NCBI RefSeq assembly: GCF_002026305.1
Contig: NZ_MVAB01000001.1
Location: forward strand, 558,001-622,000
Length of the DNA stretch: 64,000 nt
Origin: Vagococcus martis
Lineage (GTDB): Bacteria > Bacillota > Bacilli > Lactobacillales > Vagococcaceae
Direction: 5' to 3'
Shown here: one piece after another, positions 1 to 9,081 of the stretch
Numbering within the stretch: the stretch's first letter is position 1
How the letters are laid out: each line of letters opens with the position of its first letter
Translations under genes and position numbers: made by a program
Notes under the pieces: model-generated
What the model saw: only the letters and a program-made list of their open reading frames with translations
Told to the model about the DNA's origin: nothing
Databases searched by the model: none

Positions 1-222
1 AAAATAATGTATTCGTTATCATGTGTTTTATTATTAAATATAATAGTCTTTTATATACAAAAAAGTTTTATACAATATTATGTAACTAATTAAACTAACT
101 TTTTCTTTTCTCATCTAATAACCATTATAAAAACACGTTTTAAAGGTACATTAACGAACGTTTTTAAGCATAAAGTTTGCTTCCATAAAAAAATATATGT
201 ATTATTATTAATTCGAATGTTC
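1..222. other. AT-rich intergenic stretch, no gene seen
   Basis: This is very AT-rich sequence with no reading frame of note. I see no clear RNA gene, repeat or confident promoter in it. It may hold the upstream region of a gene lying before the window. Confidence 0.5.
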
Positions 223-253
223 AAAAAAAACCCTTAGGAAAAATACCCAAGGG
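223..253 (-). terminator. Rho-independent terminator of nfeD-floT
   Basis: On the minus strand an 8-bp stem (CCCTTGGG paired with CCTAAGGG through one G-T pair) is followed by eight T. It lies directly after the flotillin stop codon. Confidence 0.85.
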
Positions 254-265
254 AGTTTTCATAAT

Positions 266-1696
266 CTATTCACTTTTTGTTGCTACAAATGACTCTAACA
301 TCTCTTTAACATTTAATCCTGTTGTTTCTTTTAGTGTTTCTTGAGTAGAAGCTAAAAGATTGGTTGCATAATTTGTAACACGGTTGGCCCCACTATTTTC
401 TCCACCTTGACCAGTATCCACAACAGAAATTTTCTCAATATTTCCTAATGGTTGTGCTGCTTGTTTCACTAATTCAGGTAAGATTTCAATAATCATACTC
501 ATAACAGCAGCTTCCCCGTACTGTTTGAATGCTTCAGCGATTTGTTCTTTCGCTTTGGCTTCGGCCTCACCAATCGCTAAGATAGCATCCGCTTCAGCTT
601 GACCTTCCATTCTAAGTTGAGTGGCATTTGCTTTAGCCATTGCCTCTACTTTAAATTGTTGTGCTTCAGCTTCAGCTACTTCAGTTGCTTTTTCTGCTAA
701 GGCTTCTTGTTCTTTAGCGTAACGATCAGCGTCAGCTTTTTTCTTCACTTCTGAGTCGTATTGTCGTTCACGACGTTGAATTTCTTTTTCTTCTAATTCA
801 ATTTGTTTTTGACGTTCAATGACTTTAACTTCCATCTCTTGCTCGATAACGTGTTGTTGTGCTTTGGCACTTTCTAAGTTATAAGCTTGGTCCGCTTTGG
901 CTTTTGCAATATCTTGCTCTTGTTTATAGGCTGCTAATTTTAATTCTTTTTCTTTAGTCGCTTCAGCGATTTCTGTCTGACGTTGTAACTCTGCTTCTTG
1001 TGATTCTTTTTCTGCTTGAGCTTTTTTAATACGTGTTTCTTTACTTGCTTCAGCTTCGGCAATTTCAGCATCACGTTTTACTTGAGCAATACGAGGTTTT
1101 CCTAATGAATCTAGGTAACCATTTTTATCACGTACTTCTTTAATAGTAAATGATACAATCACAAGTCCCATTTTAGCTAAGTCTACACTGGCTACTTCTT
1201 GCACACTTTGAGAGAACTTATCTCGGTTTTGATAAATCTCTTCCACTGTCATTGAACCTAAAATAGAACGTAAATGTCCTTCTAACACTTCACGTGCTTC
1301 ATTTTCTAATTCTTCACGTGTTTTTCCTAAAAATTGTTCCGCTGCAGTTGCGATTTCTTCAACTGATGAGCCAATTTTAATAATAGATGTTCCATCTGCC
1401 ATAACTGGTACACCTTGTTCAGTATAAACATCTGGTGTTGAGACATCTAATTTACTTGATAAAAGACTTAAACGATTGCTTCTTTGGAAAACTGGTAAAA
1501 CAAATGCTCCACCACCACGTACAATTTTGACACGATTTCCTTCATTGTCAGCATGGACATTTTTATTTCCTAAATAGCTCCCACTAATAATCAATGCCTC
1601 ATCTGGTTTAGCTGTTTGATATTTTGAAACAAACACAATCAACAACATCACTAAAATAAACGCAACTAACCCAATGGCTACAAACATTAAATTCAT
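266..1696 (-). CDS. floT: Flotillin-like SPFH-domain protein (FloT/YuaG type)
   Basis: This is a 476-residue flotillin that probably organises membrane microdomains at the inner face of the cytoplasmic membrane. Residues 3-24 form one hydrophobic anchor. An SPFH/band-7 domain follows to about residue 190, then a long Ala/Glu/Lys-rich coiled coil (about 200-390) with the EA-rich repeats typical of flotillins, then a C-terminal oligomerisation region. The length suits FloT/YuaG (about 500) better than FloA (about 330). The ATG has AAGGAG about 8 nt upstream. The gene lies 20 nt downstream of an NfeD-family gene, as yuaF-yuaG do in Bacillus, so the two are almost certainly co-transcribed. The symbol rests on family and neighbourhood. 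Confidence 0.9.
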   Translation of the reverse strand: MNLMFVAIGLVAFILVMLLIVFVSKYQTAKPDEALIISGSYLGNKNVHADNEGNRVKIVRGGGAFVLPVFQRSNRLSLLSSKLDVSTPDVYTEQGVPVMADGTSIIKIGSSVEEIATAAEQFLGKTREELENEAREVLEGHLRSILGSMTVEEIYQNRDKFSQSVQEVASVDLAKMGLVIVSFTIKEVRDKNGYLDSLGKPRIAQVKRDAEIAEAEASKETRIKKAQAEKESQEAELQRQTEIAEATKEKELKLAAYKQEQDIAKAKADQAYNLESAKAQQHVIEQEMEVKVIERQKQIELEEKEIQRRERQYDSEVKKKADADRYAKEQEALAEKATEVAEAEAQQFKVEAMAKANATQLRMEGQAEADAILAIGEAEAKAKEQIAEAFKQYGEAAVMSMIIEILPELVKQAAQPLGNIEKISVVDTGQGGENSGANRVTNYATNLLASTQETLKETTGLNVKEMLESFVATKSE

Positions 1697-1716
1697 TTAC
1701 ATTTCTCCTTTTTGTT

Positions 1717-2235
1717 TTAAAAATTTTCTACATACGGTACGACATAACAAACTCTTTCTCTTACTTCTATAATGAGTACTTCCTCACCCTTATTTATTTG
1801 TGTTTCTTGATCTGTATAAAAGGTTGCAGGACGACTCATTATCCCTGTTACATTACTTATTGTGATTTCTCCCATGCCTTTAATAGGTATTGGTGTTACC
1901 ACAGTTGCAACTCTTCCTTCAAGCGTTTTCTCCGATACTGAAATCGTTGATTCTGAATTCTTTAAAGGAATTAATATATAAAAATTTAATAAAAACACAA
2001 TAACTGATGATAGCAAAACAGCAGTAGCAAATACCCAACCACTACCCAAGGTTGTTAACGTCTCCCCAATATAGCCAAAAAGTGACGTAAATGCAATCCA
2101 AGGTACAATTAAGATTGGATCAATCGGTCCGTCAAATTGGAAAATATCTCCTATTAAAAACAAGACAACTGATAGGATCGTACAAATGATTAACATATAA
2201 AAGTATACCTGCTCAATTGATTGTATCCCAAACAT
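1717..2235 (-). CDS. NfeD-family membrane protein (YuaF-like)
   Basis: This 172-residue partner of flotillin has three or so hydrophobic segments in its first 95 residues. A short C-terminal beta-rich domain of NfeD/OB-fold type follows (about 105-170). NfeD proteins next to flotillins are membrane proteins thought to act with them in lipid microdomains. A GTG 21 nt upstream (position 2256) would give 179 residues, but the AAGGAG lies inside that extension and is correctly spaced (10 nt) for the ATG at 2235, so I use the shorter form. The gene is first in a two-gene operon with the flotillin. Confidence 0.85.
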   Translation of the reverse strand: MFGIQSIEQVYFYMLIICTILSVVLFLIGDIFQFDGPIDPILIVPWIAFTSLFGYIGETLTTLGSGWVFATAVLLSSVIVFLLNFYILIPLKNSESTISVSEKTLEGRVATVVTPIPIKGMGEITISNVTGIMSRPATFYTDQETQINKGEEVLIIEVRERVCYVVPYVENF

Positions 2236-2338
2236 CCCTCTCACGCTCCTTCCCACCTTATTAATATTAGTTTACCAATCTTTTGATTAAAACAACAGAA
2301 AAATCGTACATTTTCCAACCGATATTCGAAAATCGTAG

Positions 2339-2372
2339 AAAAAAGACAAAAGAGATAGACCCTTTTGTCTTT
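2339..2372 (-). terminator. Terminator after the FtsX-type ABC operon
   Basis: An AGACAAAAG / CTTTTGTCT hairpin is followed by a T-run on the minus strand, 6 nt after the permease stop codon. Confidence 0.85.
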
Positions 2373-2377
2373 TTTTA

Positions 2378-5128
2378 TTATTCTGTTGATTTCAATGCTT
2401 CAATCATATCAACATGTTTCAATTTACGATGCATAATTAGCATCACAATAAATGAAAACAGAATCGTTAATAAGGCTGATAACACATAGCTGATTGGATG
2501 AATTGTAGTTGGGAACATCATCATATCAATCTCTGCTGTTTTTAATACATAACCATGTAGTAATACGCCAAGTACAAATCCAACTAAGATACCTAGTACT
2601 GTTAAGATGTTGTTTTCTCGGTAAACATACATCGTTACTTCTCTATCATAAAAACCTAACACTTTAATAGTAGATAACTCACGAATTCGTTCTGAAATAT
2701 TGATATTTGTTAAATTATACAGAACAACAAAAGCAAGTAATGCCGCAGATATAATTAATACCCACACCACGATATTTAAACTAGACATGGTATCATCCAT
2801 TGCTTTTCCTATTTGACTTGTAAATGATACATTGCTAGCATAATGACTTTTTATTAATCTATCTGCTAACTCATTTTCTTTTGCCTCACTTAATGATTTA
2901 TCAAACTTAAGTAGTTCAACATTATAATCTGGTTTTTCACCAAATATTTTTTCATAATAACTTGGTGTCATATAAGCAAAATTCATGACATAATTTTCAA
3001 CAACTGCTTCAACCTTGACTGTGACATCTTTATTATCGGTATCTCGAATGGTAAGGTCATCACCAGATTTTACATCAAAAAAGTTAGCTAATTTTTCATT
3101 GATAATGACGCCATCATCATTTAATGAATACTTTTTATCACTCTTGCGATCTTTAAATGTAATAAAATCAGCTAGTTGTTTTTCTTGTTTTGGTACATCA
3201 ACCGTTACTTCACGATTTGTGTATCCTTTTTTAACAACCGTCATATTATTCTGAGATAAATCAAGACTTAACGTAATATTTTTATCGTCTTCTTTGATTT
3301 TTTCATACTCTTTTTTTTGTGCAGTTGTACTATCGTCATTAAATGTAACTGTCGCATCATAATGCCAAATTTTATCAAATTGGAGTGGTACAATATCACC
3401 GATTGAGTCTTTCAATCCAAATCCAGTCAAAATCATTGCCGTACAACCGGCTATACCTAAAACGGTCATCAACATTCGTTGTTTATAACGGAATAAATTT
3501 CTGGCTGTTACTTTTTGGTTAAAGCTAAACCTATCCCACAACCAAGAAAATCGCTCCAACAAAATTCGTTTACCTGGTTTTGGTGCTTTAGGTCTCATAA
3601 GTAAAGCAGGAGTACTTAATAAATCAACTCTAAGTACAAACAATGATGCTAATAATGTACATAATAATGCCACTATAACTGACTGAATGGTATAACCAAC
3701 ATAATACGTAATTATCACTGATGGTAAATTATACATACTACCGTATGCATCAAAGATAACAGACGGAAACAAATTATATCCTATTAACAATCCGACTAAA
3801 CTACCCACAATACTGGCTGTTGTAGAATACACAATATACTTTAAAGCAATTTCAAAATTAGTATATCCTAATGCTTTTAGTGTTCCTATCTCACCACGTT
3901 TTTCGTCAACCATGCGAGTCATCGTAGTTAGCGAGATAAGAGCTGCAATCATGAAAAAGAATACAGGAAACACTGTCGCAATAGAAGAAATCCGATCTGC
4001 ATTATCTTGAAACTCAGAATAAGAGGGATTATCATCTCTTGAAAAATAATGATATGTCGGTTCTTTTAAATTCTCCACTTTTTTTTGACTTGTTGCGAGT
4101 TCTTCTTTAGACTCTTTGATTTTTTGCTGTTCTTCTTCTATTTTTTTCTTTTCTGCTTCTAACGTTTTGCTTACCTCTTGTAGTGTTTGTTCTTGAACAG
4201 CATCAACTGGCATTCCTTGTTGTTTTGCTGATTCTAGCAATTGTTTATTTTTATTTAATTCTTTTTCTTTTTCAGAGAGTCGTGTTTGACCATCAGATAA
4301 TTGCTTTTCACCATCTGCTATTTTAGCTTTAGCATCATCTAGTTTTTCATTTGCTTCTTTTTTCATCTCGTCTAATTGTTCAGATGGACGATTTTTTAAA
4401 GTTTGCTTCAAACTTTTAATGTCTTTATCGTATGCTAAATCATATGCTTTACTATAACTTTCTAATTTAGCTGTATCTTTATATTGAATATACGCTTCTG
4501 TATAAACAGGAAGGTTAAACACGTCTTCTTTGATATAGCCAAAGTAATCAACGGTCCCTTTACCTACTGTCGTATATCCTCTCGAAACGTTATCTATATA
4601 AATTGGGCTCTTGATGAATCCCACAATTTTAAATTTATCTCTTGATACACTATCTGAATCATCTTTTTGAATCGAAATTATGTCACCAATTTTGTAAATT
4701 TGATTGTCTAAAACCTGTGTATCTAGTGCAATTTCATCTTCTTTTTCAGGTAACTTACCTTCTACTAAAACAGGTAAATTCAACTCATTTTTATCTGAAG
4801 AGTAGGACATTAGTTTTAATACATGATTATTCTCTTCAGTTAAAACATCTAAACTATAAGACGGTTCAACTATGTTAACCTTACTATCCCCTTTGATTAA
4901 ATCGATGTCTTTATCTTCTAAACCTGTTGTTGAAACAAGTTTCGTATCCATCAATTTGTTGTCTTTATAGTAAGTATCAGCTGTATGTAACATATCGGGG
5001 CCTGTTGCTTTTATCCCAGCATAAAACCCAACACCTAACATGATGATCAGTAGTATCGAAATAAATCTTGCTTTTGATTGATAAATTTCTCGAAAGGTGG
5101 ACGTCCATAATGCTTTTTTCTTTTTCAT
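2378..5128 (-). CDS. Large FtsX/MacB-type ABC transporter permease
   Basis: This 916-residue permease has the duplicated FtsX architecture. There is an N-terminal membrane helix (about 18-40), then an extracellular domain whose part at about 250-355 is a Lys/Glu/Gln-rich coiled coil. A first FtsX domain spans about 378-505, a second extracellular domain about 560-790, and a second FtsX domain about 795-905. Such mechanotransmission-type permeases usually export or extract lipids, lipoproteins or peptides rather than importing solutes. The substrate cannot be read from sequence. The gene follows its ATPase by 14 nt and ends at a terminator, so the two form a two-gene operon. The ribosome site is a G-run about 12 nt from the ATG. 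Confidence 0.88.
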   Translation of the reverse strand: MKKKKALWTSTFREIYQSKARFISILLIIMLGVGFYAGIKATGPDMLHTADTYYKDNKLMDTKLVSTTGLEDKDIDLIKGDSKVNIVEPSYSLDVLTEENNHVLKLMSYSSDKNELNLPVLVEGKLPEKEDEIALDTQVLDNQIYKIGDIISIQKDDSDSVSRDKFKIVGFIKSPIYIDNVSRGYTTVGKGTVDYFGYIKEDVFNLPVYTEAYIQYKDTAKLESYSKAYDLAYDKDIKSLKQTLKNRPSEQLDEMKKEANEKLDDAKAKIADGEKQLSDGQTRLSEKEKELNKNKQLLESAKQQGMPVDAVQEQTLQEVSKTLEAEKKKIEEEQQKIKESKEELATSQKKVENLKEPTYHYFSRDDNPSYSEFQDNADRISSIATVFPVFFFMIAALISLTTMTRMVDEKRGEIGTLKALGYTNFEIALKYIVYSTTASIVGSLVGLLIGYNLFPSVIFDAYGSMYNLPSVIITYYVGYTIQSVIVALLCTLLASLFVLRVDLLSTPALLMRPKAPKPGKRILLERFSWLWDRFSFNQKVTARNLFRYKQRMLMTVLGIAGCTAMILTGFGLKDSIGDIVPLQFDKIWHYDATVTFNDDSTTAQKKEYEKIKEDDKNITLSLDLSQNNMTVVKKGYTNREVTVDVPKQEKQLADFITFKDRKSDKKYSLNDDGVIINEKLANFFDVKSGDDLTIRDTDNKDVTVKVEAVVENYVMNFAYMTPSYYEKIFGEKPDYNVELLKFDKSLSEAKENELADRLIKSHYASNVSFTSQIGKAMDDTMSSLNIVVWVLIISAALLAFVVLYNLTNINISERIRELSTIKVLGFYDREVTMYVYRENNILTVLGILVGFVLGVLLHGYVLKTAEIDMMMFPTTIHPISYVLSALLTILFSFIVMLIMHRKLKHVDMIEALKSTE

Positions 5129-5142
5129 TTACTTGAACCCCC

Positions 5143-5844
5143 CTACCATTCTAATTCACTAGCTTTTACTGGATGTTCATTTTTCTCCACACTTCTCACT
5201 TGTGCATCATTGATACGAATCACTCTGTCAGCCATTTTTGAAATTTCAGAATTATGGGTAATCACAATCACTGTTGTTCCATATTTTCGACATGTTTCTT
5301 CTAAAATTGCTAAAACATGTTTCCCTGTCTCAAAGTCAAGTGCCCCTGTTGGCTCGTCACATAATAATAATTTTGGATTTTTAGCTAACGCCCTAGCAAT
5401 CGCCACACGTTGCTGTTCACCTCCAGATAGTTGGGCTGGAAAATTATTTTTTCGATGCCCCAGTTGAACCATATCCAGCACACTATCCACATTTAATGCC
5501 TTTGGTGATACTTGTGAAGCCAACTCAACATTTTCCTTAGCTGTCAGATTTGGTACTAAATTATAAAACTGAAAAACAAAACCAACATCTAACCGACGAT
5601 ATTTTGTCAGTTCTTTTGAAGTAAATGCTGCAATATTTGTTCCATCTATTATGACATGCCCTTCATCACAACTATCCATACCACCTAATATATTTAAAAC
5701 GGTTGATTTACCAGCCCCACTAGGTCCTAAAATTACGACAAATTCACCTTTTTCAACTGAAATATTAATGTCATTATTTGCAACAATCACATTATCTCCC
5801 ATTTTATAGCGTTTATACACATTTTTTAACTCGACATAACTCAT
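5143..5844 (-). CDS. ABC transporter ATPase of the LolD/MacB family
   Basis: This 233-residue ATPase has Walker A GPSGAGKST, Q-loop, signature LSGGEQQR, Walker B LLLCDEPTGALD and an H-loop ITHN. The DEPTGALD form is typical of ATPases that pair with FtsX/MacB permeases, matching the downstream gene. An upstream in-frame ATG would add ten residues, but AAGGAG sits 8 nt before the ATG at 5844, so that start is preferred. A minus-strand promoter lies just upstream. Confidence 0.92.
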   Translation of the reverse strand: MSYVELKNVYKRYKMGDNVIVANNDINISVEKGEFVVILGPSGAGKSTVLNILGGMDSCDEGHVIIDGTNIAAFTSKELTKYRRLDVGFVFQFYNLVPNLTAKENVELASQVSPKALNVDSVLDMVQLGHRKNNFPAQLSGGEQQRVAIARALAKNPKLLLCDEPTGALDFETGKHVLAILEETCRKYGTTVIVITHNSEISKMADRVIRINDAQVRSVEKNEHPVKASELEW

Positions 5845-5872
5845 AAAATCACTCCTTCTTATCTCATGAATC

Positions 5873-5901
5873 ATTATAACAAAAGATAGTTTATTTAAAC
5901 A
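5873..5901 (-). promoter_or_regulatory. Promoter of the FtsX-type ABC operon
   Basis: On the minus strand TGTTTA is followed after 17 nt by a perfect TATAAT, about 30 nt before the ATPase start. Confidence 0.6.
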
Positions 5902-5921
5902 TCGATAACATTTGACGTTTG

Positions 5922-5935
5922 AGAACGCTTGTTCT
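5922..5935. promoter_or_regulatory. Candidate LexA/SOS box overlapping the nuclease -35
   Basis: The palindrome AGAACGCTTGTTCT contains the exact GAAC-N4-GTTC core of the Gram-positive LexA (DinR) operator. It overlaps the -35 hexamer of the plus-strand promoter, where a bound repressor would block transcription. Confidence 0.6.
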
Positions 5936-5957
5936 TTTACTGAGAGTATCGTATAAT
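5929..5957 (+). promoter_or_regulatory. Promoter of the nuclease gene pair
   Basis: TTGTTC is followed after 17 nt by a perfect TATAAT, about 30 nt before the nuclease ATG. The -35 lies within the candidate LexA box. Confidence 0.7.
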
Positions 5958-5987
5958 AACAGTCGATTATAAAATAAGGGGTATTGT

Positions 5988-6653
5988 ATGTCTACGAAAA
6001 ATAAGCAAAAAAAATCATCACCAATTCAATATATTATTGGGTTAGCCGTCTGTATTATATTGGTTATAGCAGGAGTAAAATCACCTGATGCACTCCTTGA
6101 TTTTTTACCATTTGATAACAAGGAATCATCACCAAAAACAAGCGAAACAATAAAGAAAGATAATCCAGGTCCAATTGAACACGGAAAATCTCGTTTCACT
6201 GCTAATGAATTGAGAGATAGTTCAAAAGGGTGGATTGAATATGGAAAATTAGATAAACTTGGTAGACCAACAACAGCGAATGCATTAATCAAACCAAACA
6301 TGATTAATACTGGAACATCTGCCAACCAAAGTATTCGCCCACCTGGTTTTATTTCAGGTTTAGAACCACATAATCATTCACGCGGTCATTTAATTGGGAG
6401 ACAACTAGGTGGAACGGGGGACAAATTAGAAAACTTAGTGACTCTATATCAAAATCCTGTAAACACACCTTTTATGACAAAGTACGAAAATATGGTGAGA
6501 AAAGCAGCGGATGAGGGTGAAACAATTCGCTACCGAGTTAAACCTGTATATAATGGTAATGAAGATATGCCTGTTGCCATTGATATCGAAGGAAAAGGAC
6601 TAAGTAAACAGTCAACGATTGATTTTTATGTCACAATAGAAAACAAACAGTAA
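5988..6653 (+). CDS. Membrane-anchored DNA/RNA non-specific endonuclease (EndA-like)
   Basis: This 221-residue protein has a basic N-terminus and one hydrophobic helix (about 14-30). A Ser/Lys linker and a His-Asn nuclease fold follow. The motif SRGH at 131-134 corresponds to the DRGH/NRSH motif of EndA-type nucleases, with His134 the expected general base. Asn149 in the following ENL is a candidate metal ligand. The predicted topology puts the catalytic part outside the cell. The first motif residue is Ser rather than the usual Asp or Asn. It shares the fold with the lipoprotein nuclease near 52 kb. The gene is followed 12 nt later by a small gene of unknown function. The LexA-like box suggests induction by DNA damage. 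Possible roles are a secreted or contact toxin, DNA uptake, or nucleotide scavenging. Confidence 0.8.
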   Translation: MSTKNKQKKSSPIQYIIGLAVCIILVIAGVKSPDALLDFLPFDNKESSPKTSETIKKDNPGPIEHGKSRFTANELRDSSKGWIEYGKLDKLGRPTTANALIKPNMINTGTSANQSIRPPGFISGLEPHNHSRGHLIGRQLGGTGDKLENLVTLYQNPVNTPFMTKYENMVRKAADEGETIRYRVKPVYNGNEDMPVAIDIEGKGLSKQSTIDFYVTIENKQ

Positions 6654-6665
6654 AGGAGTATTCAA

Positions 6666-7046
6666 ATGATTACCTTTCACGAAATCGCTAGTCAAATAAC
6701 TAATCATTCACCTAACTATTTTTTAGAGATAGTTATTACAAAACACCTGCAAGATTTAACTGACTACTTTATTTTTTCATCCGAAAAGATAAAGCAGCAA
6801 TTTTATCAAACGCTTGAATTTTTAGCAGATGATGGTATTTGGACACAAGAAGAATTACAAGAGTATACATTTATTGCTCAAACGATTGATAATGACTATG
6901 TTTTAGCAACAGATAGCAAAACTTTAGTTATCCCATATTCTTGTTTTAAATCTGATAGTGAAAATTTTGATTTAACAATAGCGGCGTTTTTTTCATCTGT
7001 AGAGCAAGGAACGCTAAATTCAAACATTATAGCAAAAATAGACTAA
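6666..7046 (+). CDS. Small acidic protein paired with the nuclease, function unknown
   Basis: This 126-residue soluble protein has no signal peptide and no membrane segment. It starts from an ATG with a good AAAGGAG. I do not recognise the family with certainty. The middle (DGIW, then a stretch ending in LVIPY) has a faint resemblance to SUKH/SMI1-type immunity folds. It lies 12 nt after the nuclease and before a strong terminator, so the two genes form a closed pair. By position it could be an immunity or regulatory partner of the nuclease. That is inference from layout only. Confidence 0.6.
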   Translation: MITFHEIASQITNHSPNYFLEIVITKHLQDLTDYFIFSSEKIKQQFYQTLEFLADDGIWTQEELQEYTFIAQTIDNDYVLATDSKTLVIPYSCFKSDSENFDLTIAAFFSSVEQGTLNSNIIAKID

Positions 7047-7076
7047 AAGGAACATTCCTTCTAGTCTATTTTTTTA
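7041..7076. terminator. Bidirectional terminator
   Basis: A GACTA..AGGAA / TTCCT..TAGTC hairpin has T-rich sequence on both sides. It is shared by the nuclease pair and the convergent HAAS/DUF4097 gene, and overlaps both stop codons. Confidence 0.85.
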
Positions 7077-8616
7077 TAATGTCTATTTCACCAGTATCTG
7101 TTTCTATTTCAAATGGCTTTCCTTTATCAATATCTGCACTATTTTTGAAATCATTACGAACATTTTTATTACCAGATTTAACTAAAAAGCCTGGAGCTTT
7201 ATTATCTTCATCCGCATATTGAACCCATTTTACTAATCCTGATTCACTCTTTATGCTTCCTTTTATGGGCATATGTTGGGTTATAATAACTGGCCCTTGA
7301 CCATTGACTACATCCAACGTCCCCTCATTTTCTCTTAAAATAATTTTTCCATTTTTAATATTCAGTCGTGTATGGCCAATTTGATTTTCAACCACTAAAG
7401 TATTATTATCACTTGTGATATCAACTTCATCCAGTGAGGTATCTGTCATAATTAGTTTTCCACTATTATTTACGACATTGGCTTTATCACCATTAATGTT
7501 GAGTAAGTTAGTAAACCCTGTTTGCGTTTTGACTGTCATGTTACCTACACCATTTTTAATAATACTTTTTCCTTTTTCGTTATTCACTTCAATTGGTGTA
7601 TCAAAATTATTAACTAATAAATCCGCTTTTTCACTTACCACTCTGAGATGTTGACTATCAATATCTTCTAACACAATATCACCTGTTTTAACCGCTATAT
7701 CAAAATGTCTAGCAAAAATATCTCTAGCCTGAATATCCGCATCCTCAAAATCCAGCACTAGATTTTTTTCCGTTGATTTTGGAATACTTAACGATACATC
7801 TAATTCACCCATTGCAGTAAATAAAGACATCGGTGTTTTTTGTCCTAAATCAATCATCATCTCTTTATTGTCTATCAATTCTTTTAAGTCTTCTTTACTA
7901 TCTTTGGTCATTCTCCCTTTTAGCTTTATACTAGGATATGTACTGCTTGTTTGCTCAATCGTTAAATTAATCGGAAAATCACCTGTTAATGTCAGCGATT
8001 CTAATGAGTTTTGATTTAGTTGAATACTTTCATCAACCACTTCTCCCTTATAAAAGAATAATTTATAGTGGATGCTATATATTATAAAAAACGATATAAT
8101 TACGAAAATAAGAGTAAAAAAAGACATGCGTTTCGTTGATTTATGGTTTATATCTCTTAACAAACCTAAACCAAAAAGAGAATTACCAAATATAAGAGCA
8201 ATGAGGATGCTAAAATGATCATACTTTATTAAATTCCAAATGAAACACACGAAACTAAAGACAATTAATAATACAAATATCACTTTTAATGCAACGAAAC
8301 CCACACGTTTCAATCGGGATACCTGTTTATATAGTTTATCTTTTTTCCCTTGTAATGCAACGGCTTGTACTTCTTCAATCCCAATAATGTCTGTTTCATA
8401 TTGCATTGCTTTATTTAATCGTTTATCTTCATAAAACGCGTCAACAATTGTTTTAGGCGTTCCAAGTTTTGTCAAAATAACCTCGACTGGTTCGCCTTGT
8501 TCTAGCTTAACCTGTATATGTTCTAACATATCTTCTTTTAGTTCTTCAAATTCATCCATGTCTTTCTCAAGAAAAAGGTTTTTCATCTCATCAAAAAAAT
8601 TTTCAATCTTCTCCAT
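7066..8616 (-). CDS. HAAS/DUF1700-DUF4097 membrane protein linked to PadR
   Basis: This is a 516-residue protein. An N-terminal helical HAAS/DUF1700-like domain (about 1-65) is followed by two to three membrane helices (about 105-185). A long extracellular-type beta region (about 200-500) resembles the DUF4097 'putative adhesin' repeat fold. It starts at ATG 8616 with AGGAGG 6 nt upstream; a longer in-frame start lies inside padR and lacks such a site. The start overlaps the end of the PadR gene by 14 nt, implying translational coupling. PadR plus HAAS/DUF4097 is a common Firmicute pair linked to envelope or antibiotic stress sensing; the ligand here is unknown. Confidence 0.85.
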   Translation of the reverse strand: MEKIENFFDEMKNLFLEKDMDEFEELKEDMLEHIQVKLEQGEPVEVILTKLGTPKTIVDAFYEDKRLNKAMQYETDIIGIEEVQAVALQGKKDKLYKQVSRLKRVGFVALKVIFVLLIVFSFVCFIWNLIKYDHFSILIALIFGNSLFGLGLLRDINHKSTKRMSFFTLIFVIISFFIIYSIHYKLFFYKGEVVDESIQLNQNSLESLTLTGDFPINLTIEQTSSTYPSIKLKGRMTKDSKEDLKELIDNKEMMIDLGQKTPMSLFTAMGELDVSLSIPKSTEKNLVLDFEDADIQARDIFARHFDIAVKTGDIVLEDIDSQHLRVVSEKADLLVNNFDTPIEVNNEKGKSIIKNGVGNMTVKTQTGFTNLLNINGDKANVVNNSGKLIMTDTSLDEVDITSDNNTLVVENQIGHTRLNIKNGKIILRENEGTLDVVNGQGPVIITQHMPIKGSIKSESGLVKWVQYADEDNKAPGFLVKSGNKNVRNDFKNSADIDKGKPFEIETDTGEIDIIKK

Positions 8617-8935
8617 TATCTTCCTCCTGACATAATGATTGTACACTTTCGACAAACAGGTTCCATTCAGAAAATAATTCTTCCAAATGTTGCCTTCCTT
8701 TGTCTGTTAGCGAATAATACTTTCTAGCTGGACCACTGCTAGACTCTTTCAAATAAGTCGAACAATATTCCTCTTTTACTAAGCGTCTTAAAATAGGATA
8801 TAATGCTCCCTCTGTAATAGCTATATGCTCATTCATCTTTTGTGTTAATTCATACCCGTATCTATCTTTATTCTTTAGTAGGTATAACACACACAGTTCC
8901 AATACCCCTTTTTTAAATTGATTCGAAATTTTCAT
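8603..8935 (-). CDS. PadR-family transcriptional regulator
   Basis: This 110-residue winged-helix regulator shows the PadR signature: an N-terminal LELCVLYLL helix, YGYELTQKMNEH, then EGALYPILRRLVKEEY. The short C-terminal dimerisation helix matches the PadR-s2 type. It is the first gene of a two-gene unit with the HAAS/DUF4097 membrane protein, which probably controls or is controlled by it. GGAGG lies 14 nt before the ATG, rather far; a closer AGAAG may contribute. Confidence 0.92.
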   Translation of the reverse strand: MKISNQFKKGVLELCVLYLLKNKDRYGYELTQKMNEHIAITEGALYPILRRLVKEEYCSTYLKESSSGPARKYYSLTDKGRQHLEELFSEWNLFVESVQSLCQEEDNGED

Positions 8936-9013
8936 AATTCTTCTAAAAGCCTCCTACGGCAATCATTCATTGTTAATATTACACGAATTCTAACAAAAGA
9001 TAAACACTATAAT

Positions 9014-9060
9014 AAAAAAGGTTACTATAAAATAAGTTTGACCTTACTTTATAGTAACCT
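9014..9060 (-). terminator. Terminator after the YusW-like gene
   Basis: A long stem (AGGTTACTATAAA paired with TTTATAGTAACCT) is followed by a six-T run on the minus strand. Confidence 0.88.
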
Positions 9061-9081
9061 AACTAATTGAGAGAAAACTCA

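Noticed and set aside
177-222. Possible small RNA or promoter before the flotillin terminator
   Set aside because: Only AT-rich sequence; no convincing -35/-10 pair or stable structure.
2236-2256. GTG start for the NfeD gene giving 179 residues
   Set aside because: The AAGGAG lies inside this extension and suits the ATG at 2235.
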